IMG/VR virus record: IMGVR_UViG_3300030329_004140
Span: 1 to 38,992 of that record
DNA from: a virus
Reading direction: 5' to 3' (one strand)
DNA length: 38,992 nucleotides
In this document: piece by piece, positions 13,261-22,300 of the stretch
How positions within the stretch are numbered: the stretch's first letter is position 1
Layout of the letters: the number at the start of each line of letters is the position of its first letter
Made by a program: the position numbers and the translations under genes
Notes under the pieces: generated by a model
What the model was told of the DNA's origin: nothing
The model's input: only the letters and a program-made list of their open reading frames with translations
The model's database searches: none

Positions 13261-13663
13261 GAGTAGAGATAGCTGGTGGTGGTAGTGTCTTCCTGTGGTG
13301 GATGCCTACGGCATCTTTGAGCCCTTATCCACCGCAGGAAGCTTGTGTGAGTGCTTGGCGCGGTTTTATGAACATGTTCCTTATTTCAGTTCATAAAACT
13401 TGTGGTTTTGCCCACGGCATCTCCTCGCCCGAAAAACCACAACAGCTCCAAGCTGGCAGGATGATTCCCGCAATTGAATAACGGGGAGTGCCTTGGGGTT
13501 TCGAGTGCATCCGAGGGGGATCGAACGCCATGGGGTATTGCAAAGCAATATGGCATGTTTCCTTTTAAGCCATGGGAGAAGGGAGTGGGCTGCGTTCGTC
13601 TTCAATTCCGGCGGATAAGCAGTTACAGGCTGAAAGACTGTAATAAGTAACTGCTGGTATCCG

Positions 13664-13680
13664 GTTGCGTCCGACGCAAC
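13664..13680. repeat. Compact hairpin GTTGCG-TCCGA-CGCAAC
   Basis: This is the second hairpin with loop TCCGA, 420 nt after the first, with an unrelated but fully paired 6-bp stem. It directly follows the 15-bp helix ending at 13663, so the two could stack. Confidence 0.55.
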
Positions 13681-14152
13681 GCCACCTCCCTAACTCCCGG
13701 CAGGGCTTCGGCGGACGTCCAAGGGGTCCGTGGGAAGCCCTGACGCCCCTTTTGGACGATGGGGGCGGGGAACAGAGTGGCGGGAAGAATATCGTAATTA
13801 GAAGAACTAACTAGCACTAGCTTAAGTACTAAGTATTAACATAGACCTAAGAAGACAACGTTAGCTCCTCCTCCTTGGTTAATGCTAGTTAGTTCGTTTG
13901 TGGCTAATAAACTGAGGCTTGGGCAGTTTATTAGCCAGTAATTCACCCTACTATCGTATCGGGGATACTACGTATGGTGAATTACAAGCAGTAGTGCGCC
14001 TCTCGACGAGGGGCACTACTCCTTAGCCGGAATACAGACTGAGTATAGAATCCACCTTCAGACAAATATTTGCAGAATATACAGTTGTGGTTGTGTGGTG
14101 TTTCATTTGTGAGGTTTGTGTGTGATATGCTTTTTTTGGAAGGGGATTAGGC

Positions 14153-14503
14153 ATGTCGATTTCATCAAACGATTTGAGGTTAATAAAATTGCGTAAGAGA
14201 GGGAGTATTGTTGTTTACCCGGATACTGTGCTTGCTGACCTTGCTTACGAGTATTATGTGGATAGGCAAAGAGATAAAGATGCGGATAGAATATTTTACG
14301 ATCAGACTGCGCCGAAAGGGGTTGATACTGAAATTGAGAAATTACTTGACCGTCAGGGATGGAGTTGGGAAAAAGAAGTCAATATTGCTGAAAGACAAAC
14401 CGTATATGTTATGCAACGGGACTTAGAGGAAAAACCACAAGGGGAACGATTAATAAACATAATCCCCGATCAGGGAAATAAAGGGCTCTATAAATACGGA
14501 TGA
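14153..14503 (+). CDS. Unknown protein, first gene of late operon
   Basis: The 116-residue charged protein has a likely helical first half (ADLAYEYYVDRQRDKDADRI) and ends in a polar tail. It has no recognised motif. The ATG at 14153 has GGAAGGGG about 7 nt upstream. It lies 8 nt before the terminase large subunit and is co-transcribed with it. Its position resembles that of a terminase small subunit, but it lacks the helix-turn-helix pattern, which is found in the 9281 gene. It could be a packaging accessory protein. Confidence 0.68.
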   Translation: MSISSNDLRLIKLRKRGSIVVYPDTVLADLAYEYYVDRQRDKDADRIFYDQTAPKGVDTEIEKLLDRQGWSWEKEVNIAERQTVYVMQRDLEEKPQGERLINIIPDQGNKGLYKYG

Positions 14504-14511
14504 GAGAGTAG

Positions 14512-15996
14512 ATGCAGAAAACAAAAGCCCAGCGAATATGGCAGGTTCTTGAAGACTCCGAACCGGGTTCTGGCGGAGGATACGAAGTCCCCGGTCTCTC
14601 TCACGAAGCATTTTTATTCGACGAAAGACCTACACTGCTGGCATCAGGCGGAGAACGAGGCTCTAAATCACACACCTCAGCTATGAAAGGGGTGTTGATA
14701 ACTCTAGATTTCATTGCGAAGCACCCGGACAAAGCATCAGGAGCAGTTGCTTGGCTTGTCGCAGAGAGTTATGAACTAACCAGACCTGAATTTGAATACA
14801 TGACGGAATGGCTGCTCGCTATTGTCCCCGGCACTAAGGCAACAAATCAGGTAGACCCCGGCGCAATCGACGTTCCAGTACCCGGCGGAGGGGCATTTAC
14901 AATCAAAACACGGTCTGCAAACGACCCTAAGAGCTTGAGAGCAGAGGCTCCAGTCTTCACACTGCTATGCGAAGCCGCTCTCGTTAGACAAGACGTATAC
15001 TTCAGACTTCTCGGACGTGCAGCACAGAGCCGTGCACAATTCCCCGGCTTCGGACAGTTGATAATGTCCGGGACATTCGAGAATAGTTTAGGATGGTATC
15101 CAACTTTATGGACAAAATGGCAATCCCAAGCAGCGCAAGCAGAGGACAACGCTAGATCACACGCTTTTCCTAGTCATGAAAATAGATTCATCTACCCCGG
15201 CGGACTCCAAAACCCAGAACTGGTGGCAATCAAAGCCCAACTCCCCGAAGACGTATGGAAAGAACGGCACCTCGCAATCCCGGCTCCACCAAGCGGGCGT
15301 GTATTTGGCAGTTTTGACGTTACTAAGCACGTTCAGAAAACGAAATACAATCCCGAACTTCCAGTTTATTTGGGTATCGACCCCGGATATTCTGGCAGGT
15401 CTAGTACGTATGCAGTAGAAGTAGTTCAACCACACGAAAATGACCAGTATCATGTCATAGACGAAATCGCAGTTAACAAAATCAGCACTCCCGGCTTCAC
15501 CGTTCGAGATATATGTGAGATGGTGCGGAATAAATACTGGTGGGGGAATGATGAAATCATCGGAGTCATTGATGTTGGAGGTACACAACACAATAACGCA
15601 CAAGAATCTAACGTTGAGGTATGGCAAAAAGAAACTGGGCTATATCTCAGCTACCAGAAAGTTGATATTCTTCCCGGTATAGACCGAATGAAGTCAATGC
15701 TTTCAATCAATCCTCTTACCAATGAACCAAATTTAATTATCGACCCTAAGTGCAAGCTCGTAATCTCGGAACTTGGCGGCGCGCCAAACCCATTTGACGG
15801 GCAAACCCATGTTTATAGCTACAAAATGGATACCACTGGACAACTTGTCAGCTCAAAGCCTCATGACGATTATTGTGACGGAATCAAAGCTTTGACCTAT
15901 CTATTTATCAACAAACTCGGTTATGCTACAGGGCGCGGGCTCCGAAAAAATATTGGCGTAACAAGGCGACGACGGCGTATAGCTGCTTCGATATAG
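14512..15996 (+). CDS. terL: Terminase large subunit
   Basis: The 494-residue packaging motor has an N-terminal ATPase and a C-terminal nuclease. The Walker A-like loop is GGERGSKS (46-53), in place of the usual G....GKS. The Walker B strand is FTLLCEA, so Cys153 stands where an Asp is usual while Glu154 is kept. The RNase H-like nuclease acids are visible as Asp290 (YLGIDPGYSG), Asp354 (GVIDVGG) and Asp456 (DYCDGIKAL). Terminase cuts concatemers and pumps DNA through the portal. The ATG at 14512 is preceded by a GAGAG purine stretch, and the portal follows after 6 nt. The identification is firm from motif order and synteny. Confidence 0.9.
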   Translation: MQKTKAQRIWQVLEDSEPGSGGGYEVPGLSHEAFLFDERPTLLASGGERGSKSHTSAMKGVLITLDFIAKHPDKASGAVAWLVAESYELTRPEFEYMTEWLLAIVPGTKATNQVDPGAIDVPVPGGGAFTIKTRSANDPKSLRAEAPVFTLLCEAALVRQDVYFRLLGRAAQSRAQFPGFGQLIMSGTFENSLGWYPTLWTKWQSQAAQAEDNARSHAFPSHENRFIYPGGLQNPELVAIKAQLPEDVWKERHLAIPAPPSGRVFGSFDVTKHVQKTKYNPELPVYLGIDPGYSGRSSTYAVEVVQPHENDQYHVIDEIAVNKISTPGFTVRDICEMVRNKYWWGNDEIIGVIDVGGTQHNNAQESNVEVWQKETGLYLSYQKVDILPGIDRMKSMLSINPLTNEPNLIIDPKCKLVISELGGAPNPFDGQTHVYSYKMDTTGQLVSSKPHDDYCDGIKALTYLFINKLGYATGRGLRKNIGVTRRRRRIAASI

Positions 15997-16002
15997 AAAC
16001 CA

Positions 16003-18045
16003 ATGCCCCAATCTACAAACCCCGGTGCCGTTATAAAAAAAATACGGCGTTATTTTCAAAACGAAAAGGCAATCTTCGACCGAATGGAAGAAGATCACGA
16101 TAAGTATTGGGCTCTAGAAGAATATCTGCCGCCAGAAGATGACAACATTCTTCCAGAAGACTGGTATACAACTAACCAGCCTAAAGTTTTAGCCCAGAAA
16201 ATTATTGCATTCATAGCGGAAACCGAAATGGTTATCCGTGTCCCTAACGACAACGCCCCCAAAGATCAAGAGGAGCGCAACAAGGCTACAGAACAACTCG
16301 GTATCGGCATGCTGGGCAATGTAGACCGAAGGAAACGACGTAATGGTGAGCCTCGTGTACAAAGACAAATGGCGTTCCATAGTGTGGTTCGTGGAAGATA
16401 TGTGGCAGCTCGTGCGTTTTTGCGTAAACGTGAAAACGGAGATACCTATGAGGACATTCTTCCGATAGACCCTGCCCAATTAGTCTTCCAAGCAGGAGAA
16501 GAAGAACCAATATGGGCAGCCCATCGTATCCAAAAGAGCAGAGCAGAAGTAAGAGACGAATTACCAAACTTCAAATTCCCAAACGAGACTGAAGATGATG
16601 GAGATGAAGAAGTAGAAGTCTTTGATTACTTTGTTCGTGAAGATAATCCAAACTTCAACATTAATTCAAACTTCTCATTTGATGCTCATCCATATATCTA
16701 TCAAATGGGAACAATCATCAACGATACTTGGGCGCGCCCTCTCCGAAATATTTTTACGCTACATTTCCCAATTATTATTTCGCCCGTTGATTCACAGCCA
16801 AAACTAACTCCACCATCAGATCGTTCTGTTGAAAAGCACAGCAGGTATATTGCGGGCTTTGGAGAAAGTATCTTTGCTGAGAACCGTCAAGTCTGGGACA
16901 TGATGAACCGCACAGCATCAACCATTATTGACATGGTTGGTAAATCTTCAGACCCCGGCAAGAAAGTATATTCATCTGACGGAACTAAAGAGATTGAAGA
17001 AGGCTCTAACGAACAGGGCGCACAGATTCGCCTCTCTGTTGGAGACCAACAAGATGTTCAGCTTATGGAAACACCTGACGTTAATCGTTCAGCCGGTTTC
17101 TTATTAGAACTTTTACAGAGAGATATTGTAGGCGGTGGTCTTCCACCTCAAGCCTTTGGATTGCTAGACAAACCGCTATCTGCTGTTGCGTTGAGGCAGC
17201 TTGGGAACAACTTGGAACATCGGGTATTGCCTCGCATGGAAGCCGTGCAATTGTGTATAGAAGGATGTCTGGAGGTCTTGATAGCGCAGTATGAAACGGG
17301 CGCGTTCGACCCTATTACTGTCAGCGGACAAAGGTTTGACAGACATCGTTTCAGCAACCAAGAAGTTACCCCAGAAGAAATCTTTGGACATGACGCTGTT
17401 ACCGTGTCTCTTGAATTAGTACTTCCAGAAGATGAGACTATCCGATGGAATGTAGCGAACATGGCAATGCAGCCAACTGTAACCGGCGAGCCATTAACGT
17501 CGCTCGAATACGTTCGTGAACATATTCTAAAGATTCAAGACCCTAAATTACTAGGAGATCAGAACAGGGAAGTGCTTACACGGCAAACTTCCCCTGTTCT
17601 AAATTTGCTTGACCAGTATCGAGCTGCTGTTAGAGATGGGGATACAATGGCTGCAACAGCTATCTTCGATCAGATTAGATTAATGACAATGCAGTTAGAG
17701 GTTCAAGGTACAATGCAGATAATGCAACTTGAACAAATGATGCAGCAAGTGAATCAAGCAAGGTCAGGAATGCCAACTGATCTAACATTTACAAGTAAAA
17801 CAGTTAACCCAAGCTTTGCAGGTCCAGACACTAACACTGTTCAGCAAGATTCTGTATCCTTTGGGGGAATGAATATGGGAAGCGGGCAAATGAATAATCC
17901 TGCTTTCGGGGCTCCACCGGCAACTTTATTCACGGGTCAGGGGAATACTCCATCTCCTGAAGCAGGTGCAAATACTACTGCACCAAGACAACGACAAGGT
18001 TCGGGTTTAGTTGATCCGAACGGGAATATATTAGGAGCCTTATAG
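16003..18045 (+). CDS. Portal protein
   Basis: The 680-residue protein directly follows the terminase, as portals do. It has a helical, charged N-terminus, a strand-rich wing region (about 130-280) and the conserved core AGFGESIFAENRQVWDMMNR, followed by the long helical segment FGLLDKPLSAVALRQLGNN and EAVQLCIEGCLEVLIAQY. The C-terminal 130 residues are Met/Gln- and then Gly/Asn/Pro-rich and low in complexity. Twelve copies would form the DNA gate of the capsid. The size suits portals of short-tailed phages with an extended C-terminal barrel or tail. The gene starts 6 nt after terL and ends 9 nt before the next gene. Confidence 0.83.
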   Translation: MPQSTNPGAVIKKIRRYFQNEKAIFDRMEEDHDKYWALEEYLPPEDDNILPEDWYTTNQPKVLAQKIIAFIAETEMVIRVPNDNAPKDQEERNKATEQLGIGMLGNVDRRKRRNGEPRVQRQMAFHSVVRGRYVAARAFLRKRENGDTYEDILPIDPAQLVFQAGEEEPIWAAHRIQKSRAEVRDELPNFKFPNETEDDGDEEVEVFDYFVREDNPNFNINSNFSFDAHPYIYQMGTIINDTWARPLRNIFTLHFPIIISPVDSQPKLTPPSDRSVEKHSRYIAGFGESIFAENRQVWDMMNRTASTIIDMVGKSSDPGKKVYSSDGTKEIEEGSNEQGAQIRLSVGDQQDVQLMETPDVNRSAGFLLELLQRDIVGGGLPPQAFGLLDKPLSAVALRQLGNNLEHRVLPRMEAVQLCIEGCLEVLIAQYETGAFDPITVSGQRFDRHRFSNQEVTPEEIFGHDAVTVSLELVLPEDETIRWNVANMAMQPTVTGEPLTSLEYVREHILKIQDPKLLGDQNREVLTRQTSPVLNLLDQYRAAVRDGDTMAATAIFDQIRLMTMQLEVQGTMQIMQLEQMMQQVNQARSGMPTDLTFTSKTVNPSFAGPDTNTVQQDSVSFGGMNMGSGQMNNPAFGAPPATLFTGQGNTPSPEAGANTTAPRQRQGSGLVDPNGNILGAL

Positions 18046-18054
18046 GAAATAGTT

Positions 18055-18945
18055 ATGAGACGTTGGTTATTTTGGGTACGAAGAGCTGATGGGGGAAATC
18101 AGTGGGTTTGGTCTAAAGAATTTAAGGATCACGGCGAGGCTGGTGACTGGCTGCGAGAACAAGAACCCGGTCTAATTGTTCAGGCGGGACCTTATATCTC
18201 CACAGACTCAGCTATGGAGCGGTTAGGTCAGAGAGAGGCTGATGGTGAGATGACCTTTCCCTACCATGCTTATGGCGATCCTCGGAATGCTCAGGACTGG
18301 AGCATCGCGGAGATGGACACTAACCAACAAGAGGCTGCGCGTCGCCGAGACGCAGGGAATCTTGGGTCAACAATCAGGAACTGGTTGCGGGACAGAGGCG
18401 GGATAGACCCGCTGTCAAATTTTGGTTTTGGATTAGCAGGTGATATAGAAAGTGCTTTACAGTCGGCTTCTAATCTTGCTGGACCCGCAGGAGTAGGTAT
18501 TGGAATGGGAGACAGTCCCACCTTTGATCCGCGGGGTATTCTAAATACGGGAGGTGTACAGGGTGCTTTTGGTTTTGCGAACAGGGTTTTTAACGACTTA
18601 GCAAACATGATACCCCAGACCGGAACTATTCAAGCTCCCGGAGAAATAACACCGGCGATGCTAGCTGAAATAAATCCTCAAAGTACAGGATCAAATGCTG
18701 CTAGGGCTGGAAACCAACTTGCAATGGCAGCAATGCAAGGTGTCAATCCTTTCTTTGCAAACACATTTGGTGCTCCAGCACTAGGAAGCCTTACCGCACA
18801 ATTTCTAGACCAAGCTGCTGCTAGACCAGATACAGCCGCCCCAAGTAATTGGTTTACCTTTCTAAGAAATCAATTGGGTAACCAAGTATTTACTCCTCAA
18901 GCAAATTACGATTGGAGTGCAGGATTATCCTCTCCCCAACGGTAG
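18055..18945 (+). CDS. Unknown virion-region protein, 296 residues
   Basis: The first 100 residues form a compact tryptophan-rich region (MRRWLFWVRRADGGNQWVW). The rest is rich in Gly, Ala, Asn and Gln with repeated FG/GFA patterns, typical of flexible or internal virion proteins. There is no enzyme motif. The ATG at 18055 has AGGAAA about 7 nt upstream. It lies between portal and the giant polyvalent protein and is probably a head or ejection protein; that is inferred from context. Confidence 0.68.
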   Translation: MRRWLFWVRRADGGNQWVWSKEFKDHGEAGDWLREQEPGLIVQAGPYISTDSAMERLGQREADGEMTFPYHAYGDPRNAQDWSIAEMDTNQQEAARRRDAGNLGSTIRNWLRDRGGIDPLSNFGFGLAGDIESALQSASNLAGPAGVGIGMGDSPTFDPRGILNTGGVQGAFGFANRVFNDLANMIPQTGTIQAPGEITPAMLAEINPQSTGSNAARAGNQLAMAAMQGVNPFFANTFGAPALGSLTAQFLDQAAARPDTAAPSNWFTFLRNQLGNQVFTPQANYDWSAGLSSPQR

Positions 18946-18960
18946 TTTAGAGATTAGTTT

Positions 18961-19308
18961 ATGACAATGCAGAATGATTTTCTTCTTAGCATCTTAGAAC
19001 AACAAGAAGCGGGAAGACGAGGAATATTTGAACAGTTTGGAGTTGGTCCTAACAGGCGTGCAAGTGAACGTCGTTCTGCATCTTCGCTTTTTCAACCTGC
19101 ATTCAATCAGTTTTTAGGTCAACTTGCTGGAGAAATTGGAGGCGGGCAACCAATGTCTACCTTCAAGGATTTCTTACAGGGTGGTCAGTTCAATATAGAC
19201 CGAGAACTTTTAAGAACTCCGAGTACTTCTTTTACTTCTAATCAAAATATACTTGGGCAAGCACCTACCCAATTTGACTTTGGGCAGCAACGCGTACAAG
19301 GCTTCTAA
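18961..19308 (+). CDS. Unknown Gln/Phe-rich small protein before the giant ORF
   Basis: The 115-residue product is rich in Gln, Phe and Gly (SSLFQPAFNQFLGQLAGEIG) and has no membrane span. Its stop TAA overlaps the next ATG by one base (TAATG), so translation of the giant protein is likely coupled to it. Composition resembles the preceding protein's tail; both may be internal head proteins. No family was recognised. Confidence 0.65.
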   Translation: MTMQNDFLLSILEQQEAGRRGIFEQFGVGPNRRASERRSASSLFQPAFNQFLGQLAGEIGGGQPMSTFKDFLQGGQFNIDRELLRTPSTSFTSNQNILGQAPTQFDFGQQRVQGF

Positions 19309-22300
19309 TGGTCTTTAGAGATTTTGCAAATAGCCGAATTGCAAACCGTTTTGTTGATCTTGTTGAGGAGCCTTTAAATTTCGCAGGACGATTGAACGCA
19401 CGCGCTTTTGAGAGACCTGAAGTTAGACGCGCTCTGAATGCCGTATTTCCTGTTACGCAGCCTACAGCTTCTAGGTTAACTGGGCAGTCTCCAGAGCCAA
19501 TGGCGGTCCAAGAGTTTATTGGGACACAGCTTCATGACGCTCTTATCCATAATTTGACTGACCCTCCTGAGTGGGTCCAACCTGCATCAATTTCTCCGCT
19601 TGAGCGTGATCTTAATAAATTAAAGTTTTTTGAAGAAGCAGGAACGTCAGGTCGCTTTAATGAATTCCTTAATGAAATAGGTGCAACACCGCAGGAATTT
19701 GCTCAATTCAGAATGACCGACTCAGTAGAAGCAGACCTTATGTTTGTTCAAAGCCAGCTTAGGCTATTAGGTTCATCTACGATTCTTCCGGGTAACACAC
19801 GTAAAGAACAACTTGATGCTGGATTATTTAGGCTAAAACGGCTAACTGGGACAGCTCCTTCTACTGGTGTAAGTCGTGCAGAAATACAAACACGAGCTGC
19901 ACATAATCCAGCAGTAGCTATTGATATGGCAGGAACAATAGCTGGGGCTGGTTTCTTACCGGGAGAAGCCGTATCAAGTCTTGCTTTGGGTCAAGGCGCA
20001 AGGCTAACTGCTAAAGCAATTGGGCTTGATGAAGAAGCCCAACGTCAAGCTGAACATATAGGTACATTTGTAGGAATGTTTGTTGCAGGTGCTCCAAGAA
20101 ATCCTGCTCGTACATTAACCTATCTTGACGACTTGCACAATATACGTAAAGCCAGAGGATTAACTACTAACCTTGGCGCAGATTTTTATTTTGAAGAAGC
20201 CCGCGACTTACTAAGACTTAGTAAAGGGATGTACAAAATTGGAGGATCAACACTTAATGCCCTTAGTGGTATTTCACAAGATGTAACTCAGAAGGCAGCA
20301 CGTAAACTCTTTATCCCAATGGATGGTTCAACAAAGAGGGTTCCTGAGTCAAAAGTCTATCAAGAGCTTAGAAGGGAAATTAATCACAGAATTAGAGAGA
20401 GATATAAATCAGACGGAAAGAATATAAAAGACTTTGATCCTAAAAATAATAATGATGATTGGTTGCTCTTAGAGCGTATGTCTGCTGCTGTAGGCAGAGA
20501 GATGATCCCGGAACTTAGAGCTGCTGAGACAGGGAAGCCTTTTAGAGCTACATTATTTAGAGGCTATGGGCGAGAGGATAAAGCTGAGAGCATAATCAAA
20601 CCGCAGGCAGGAGGAGAAGCATTTAATTCTTTATCTGACGGGACTTATGCAACTACAAATGTTCGATTCGCTAAAGGCTTCGGACCAGAGCTTGAGCAGT
20701 TAGAGATTAGATTAAACAATCCTCTTGTAATAGAGACCGACGGACAGATGGCAGAACTTATGCTTCGAGCTACTGGGCGTAAAAGTCCATATGGTCCAGA
20801 GAATGCAGGAGAAGCGGCTGCGCTTCAACACGTTATTAAAGAGATGGGACACGATGGAGTTGTTGTTAAGACCGCAGTTGGGGATGAAATTTGGGGTATT
20901 GATGGCAGACCACTTACACCAGAAGAAGCTGGTAGATATTTACAGGAAGTCAATGCAGACCCTCTCAGGAATCTTCTCCCGTCTTTACGTGGAGAAGGTC
21001 CAATACTTAAAAGATTGTCAGATGAAGTTAGTGCTGCTAGAAATGAACTTGATGATGCTATAGCGGATAGAGACCTTCGAGATTTAGAGCCTTCTAGATA
21101 CTACAAAGTTGTAGACAATGCTACTAAGAGGTGGGAAGTTGCTAAGAGTAGATTTTTTGAGGCTAAAGACGCTGCTGATCTGAACCCTCTAAATAATAAC
21201 CCTCTACTTGGAAACGCTGGTGCAACCGCTTTCGAAATCCAGAAGTTTCATGAATTAGGTCTTACACCGCTAAGTACTAAAAGTATAAGGCAGTTTTTTG
21301 GCGGAGACACTGTTGTTGATTTCAGTAGTCAACGCCCGGATGTAATAAATAGGAAGATTAGAAATCCTAATCTTGAAGACGGCATTAGCAACCTACATGC
21401 TGAAGAAGCTGCTGATAAAGCATGGACTGTAACTCTTCGTAGGCTAGACAAAGAAGAAGCGGAGAAAAAGATTCTTCAAGCTCGCAAGGCAGGAGAACAC
21501 AGTGTAGCTGAATCGCTTGAGTTAATAGAACAATATAAACGCGAAATGGAAATAGAGCAGAGAAGGTTATCTCGTCCAATTCCAGAACCTAACGAGGCTG
21601 TTGAAAACTTAATTCTTCATTGGGTATTAGCTATTGAAGGTCCTCGTGGATACCCTCGTAGAGGAGACCCGGCTGGTAAAACCCAGAGAAAACTTTATAG
21701 ACTTGATCCTAAGTCTAAGGTACCTAAAGAAGATATAGATGAATTAAAAAAGGCAATACTTGAACGAGGTGTTGATGAAAAATCATTAGAAGATGCACTT
21801 AATAAAGGGGGTGATCAATTATGGTTCGAGATGGTAAAAGAGTTTGGACGAGAGCATGCGAATGAAATATATCCTGCCGACCGCCCTGTAGTTGAATGGC
21901 TGCCTGATGCGATCAAAGTAAGAATGGATATAAGGAGGGCTCGCCTCAATCCTGATTCACCAGAAGAATTTGCGCGTAAACATCCAGAGATTCCGTCGTC
22001 AGAAATAGATAATGCAATAGATGATATACATGTAGACACAGCGGGTGCTCGCGCAGCAGACCCAACTAAGATACCTCCTCGTAATCCGGGAGACCCGATT
22101 GGATATTCCAATGGAAAGAATACTAGTGGACCAGATCATGTAACTCCTTGGCAAGCTCTATTTGACGGGTTTGAAGTTCCTACATGGGAAACTATAAGTC
22201 AAACAGTTATCAGATTATGGGAAGGGGCGCGTAATCGAGAAGCCATTATTATTCAAGGATGGTTTGACGATCTTACAGAATTCGCAAAAAATCCTGTCTG

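Larger units (their letters stand above)
13054..14020 (+). ncRNA. Candidate large structured non-coding RNA (strand uncertain)
   Basis: About fifteen inverted repeats follow one another almost without gaps. Examples: 13118-13132/13139-13153 (14 of 15 bp), 13178-13187/13218-13227 (10 bp), 13289-13303/13327-13341 (14 bp plus one T-G), 13363-13373/13389-13399 (11 bp), 13400-13409/13433-13442 (10 bp), 13612-13626/13647-13663 (15 bp with a 2-nt bulge), 13701-13709/13734-13742 (9 bp), 13804-13816/13883-13895 (13 bp), 13901-13914/13924-13937 (14 bp), 13938-13947/13976-13985 (10 bp), 13990-14002/14008-14020 (12 bp, one G-G). There is also a kissing pairing near the 5' end. Size and density recall giant phage RNAs such as GOLLD and ROOL, but no family-specific sequence was recognised. 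Repeats alone do not prove transcription. Confidence 0.55.
13000..14152. other. 1.15-kb intergenic region between divergent operons, no protein gene supported
   Basis: Two short leftward frames (13381-13605 and 13623-13817) lie across the stem-loops, have no ribosome-binding site and encode compositionally odd peptides, so no gene is called. Almost all of 13054-14020 is inverted repeats. From 14021 to 14152 the DNA is AT- and GT-rich and leads into the late operon, with a T7 run at 14131-14137 and the ribosome-binding site of the 14153 gene. Confidence 0.7.

Noticed and set aside
13440-13560. Possible tRNA on the minus strand (GTTCGATCCCC resembles a T-arm)
   Set aside because: The T-stem has a C-C mismatch and no acceptor stem, D-arm or anticodon arm could be fitted.
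13381-13817. Two leftward frames of 74 and 64 codons
   Set aside because: They run through several perfect stem-loops, lack ribosome-binding sites and show no protein-like pattern; the symmetry explains the DNA better.
411-14014. GCCCCTCGTCG at 411-421 and its reverse complement at 14004-14014
   Set aside because: Only 11 nt, each part of a separate GC-rich hairpin; probably coincidence of terminator-like sequences.
13054-14020. CRISPR array
   Set aside because: The repeats are inverted pairs with different sequences, not regularly spaced direct repeats, and no cas gene is present.
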